Assembly (NCBI GenBank): GCA_012799255.1
Contig: JAAZLQ010000344.1
Coordinates: 1-41,270 of the forward strand
Length of the DNA: 41,270 bases
DNA from: Bacillota bacterium
GTDB taxonomy: Bacteria > Bacillota_G > Limnochordia > DTU010
Reading direction: 5' to 3'
Shown: piece by piece, positions 41,192-41,270 of the stretch
Layout: each line of letters opens with the position of its first letter
Position numbering within the stretch: the first letter of the stretch is position 1
The notes under the pieces: model-generated
Seen by the model: the letters and a program-made list of their open reading frames with translations, nothing else
What the model was told of the DNA's origin: nothing
Database searches by the model: none
Position numbers and translations under genes: made by a program

Positions 41192-41270
41192 ATGGATATT
41201 AGCCAATTTCAACAATTGCTCTGGGATCTCTTCGGTTCCATTGCCCATGGACTGGATGGTACGTTGCGAA
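41192..41270 (+). CDS. Start of an unrecognised gene (partial, runs off the right edge)
   Basis: The ATG at 41192 has AAAGGAGG (41179-41186) five bases ahead and a near-consensus promoter upstream, so it is a real gene start. Only 26 codons are visible (MDISQFQQLLWDLFGSIAHG and six more residues), an amphipathic helical beginning with no signal peptide. This is too short to assign a family. Confidence 0.7.
   Translation, partial: MDISQFQQLLWDLFGSIAHGLDGTLR

Noticed and set aside
1..41270. CRISPR arrays, tRNA/rRNA genes, insertion sequences, phage genes
   Set aside because: No direct-repeat arrays, no cloverleaf sequences and no transposase or integrase genes were seen on either strand by eye.

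Overview
Organism. The window reads as a chromosomal segment of an anaerobic, fermentative, probably diderm member of the Bacillota. The Bacillota side is supported by strong AGGAGG-type ribosome binding sites, frequent GTG and TTG starts, a YesM/YesN-type two-component pair, a ROK repressor, and a 7-1-7 Fur box like that of Bacillus. The diderm side is supported by a secretin gene, a neighbouring candidate outer-membrane beta-barrel, and solute-binding proteins whose signal peptides lack a lipobox cysteine. A Limnochordia/Hydrogenispora-like lineage is my guess; it is inference and has not been tested.

Layout. 1-281 (-) is the start of a sugar-binding-protein gene that runs off the left edge, with a cre/LacI-type operator upstream. 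431-1333 (-) is an AEC-family permease, and 1483-2046 (+) is a membrane-anchored repeat protein. 2086-4645 (-) is a feoABC ferrous-iron operon with a consensus promoter and a Fur box. 4891-9758 (+) is a three-gene proline-to-glutamate operon: a large fused iron-sulfur/FAD electron-transfer subunit, a DAO-type catalytic subunit, and P5C dehydrogenase. 9817-13422 (-) is a peptide/nickel-type ABC importer (binding protein plus two permeases) without its ATPases.

13714-27167 (-) is a 13.5 kb sugar-uptake region. It holds two paralogous cassettes of the ChvE/XylF-XylG-XylH type (binding protein, double ATPase, permease), a ROK repressor between them, and upstream a periplasmic binding protein, a YesM-like kinase and a YesN-like AraC regulator. 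This looks like a three-component sugar sensor driving the adjacent transporter. A 348-base gene-free leader (27168-27515) in front of the sensor operon carries a perfect palindrome followed by a T tract on the minus strand.

27516-36802 is the most unusual part. It encodes secreted, beta-rich, pilin-like proteins with a shared C-terminal G-x-Y-x-G-x-I motif, a three-domain Ig-like (chaperone-like) protein, a short secretin, and a protein that looks like an outer-membrane beta-barrel. No usher, pilus ATPase or inner-membrane platform is present. I propose it as a candidate undescribed surface-structure or secretion locus of a diderm Bacillota. Two further secreted proteins of unknown function lie upstream of it.

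36978-37835 (+) is a DUF4382-like lipoprotein, the only clear lipoprotein in the window. 37883-38827 (-) is a membrane-anchored alpha/beta hydrolase, and 39043-41040 (+) is a methyl-accepting chemotaxis protein. The first 26 codons of an unrecognised gene follow a near-consensus promoter at the right edge.

How the genes work together. The window combines nutrient acquisition (sugars, peptides, Fe2+), amino-acid oxidation, sensing (chemoreceptor, three-component system, ROK, Fur) and a cell-surface export module. Operons are mostly separated by rho-independent terminators. Three ABC operons carry a GC-rich hairpin without a T tract directly after the binding-protein gene, which probably sets the ratio of binding protein to translocator.
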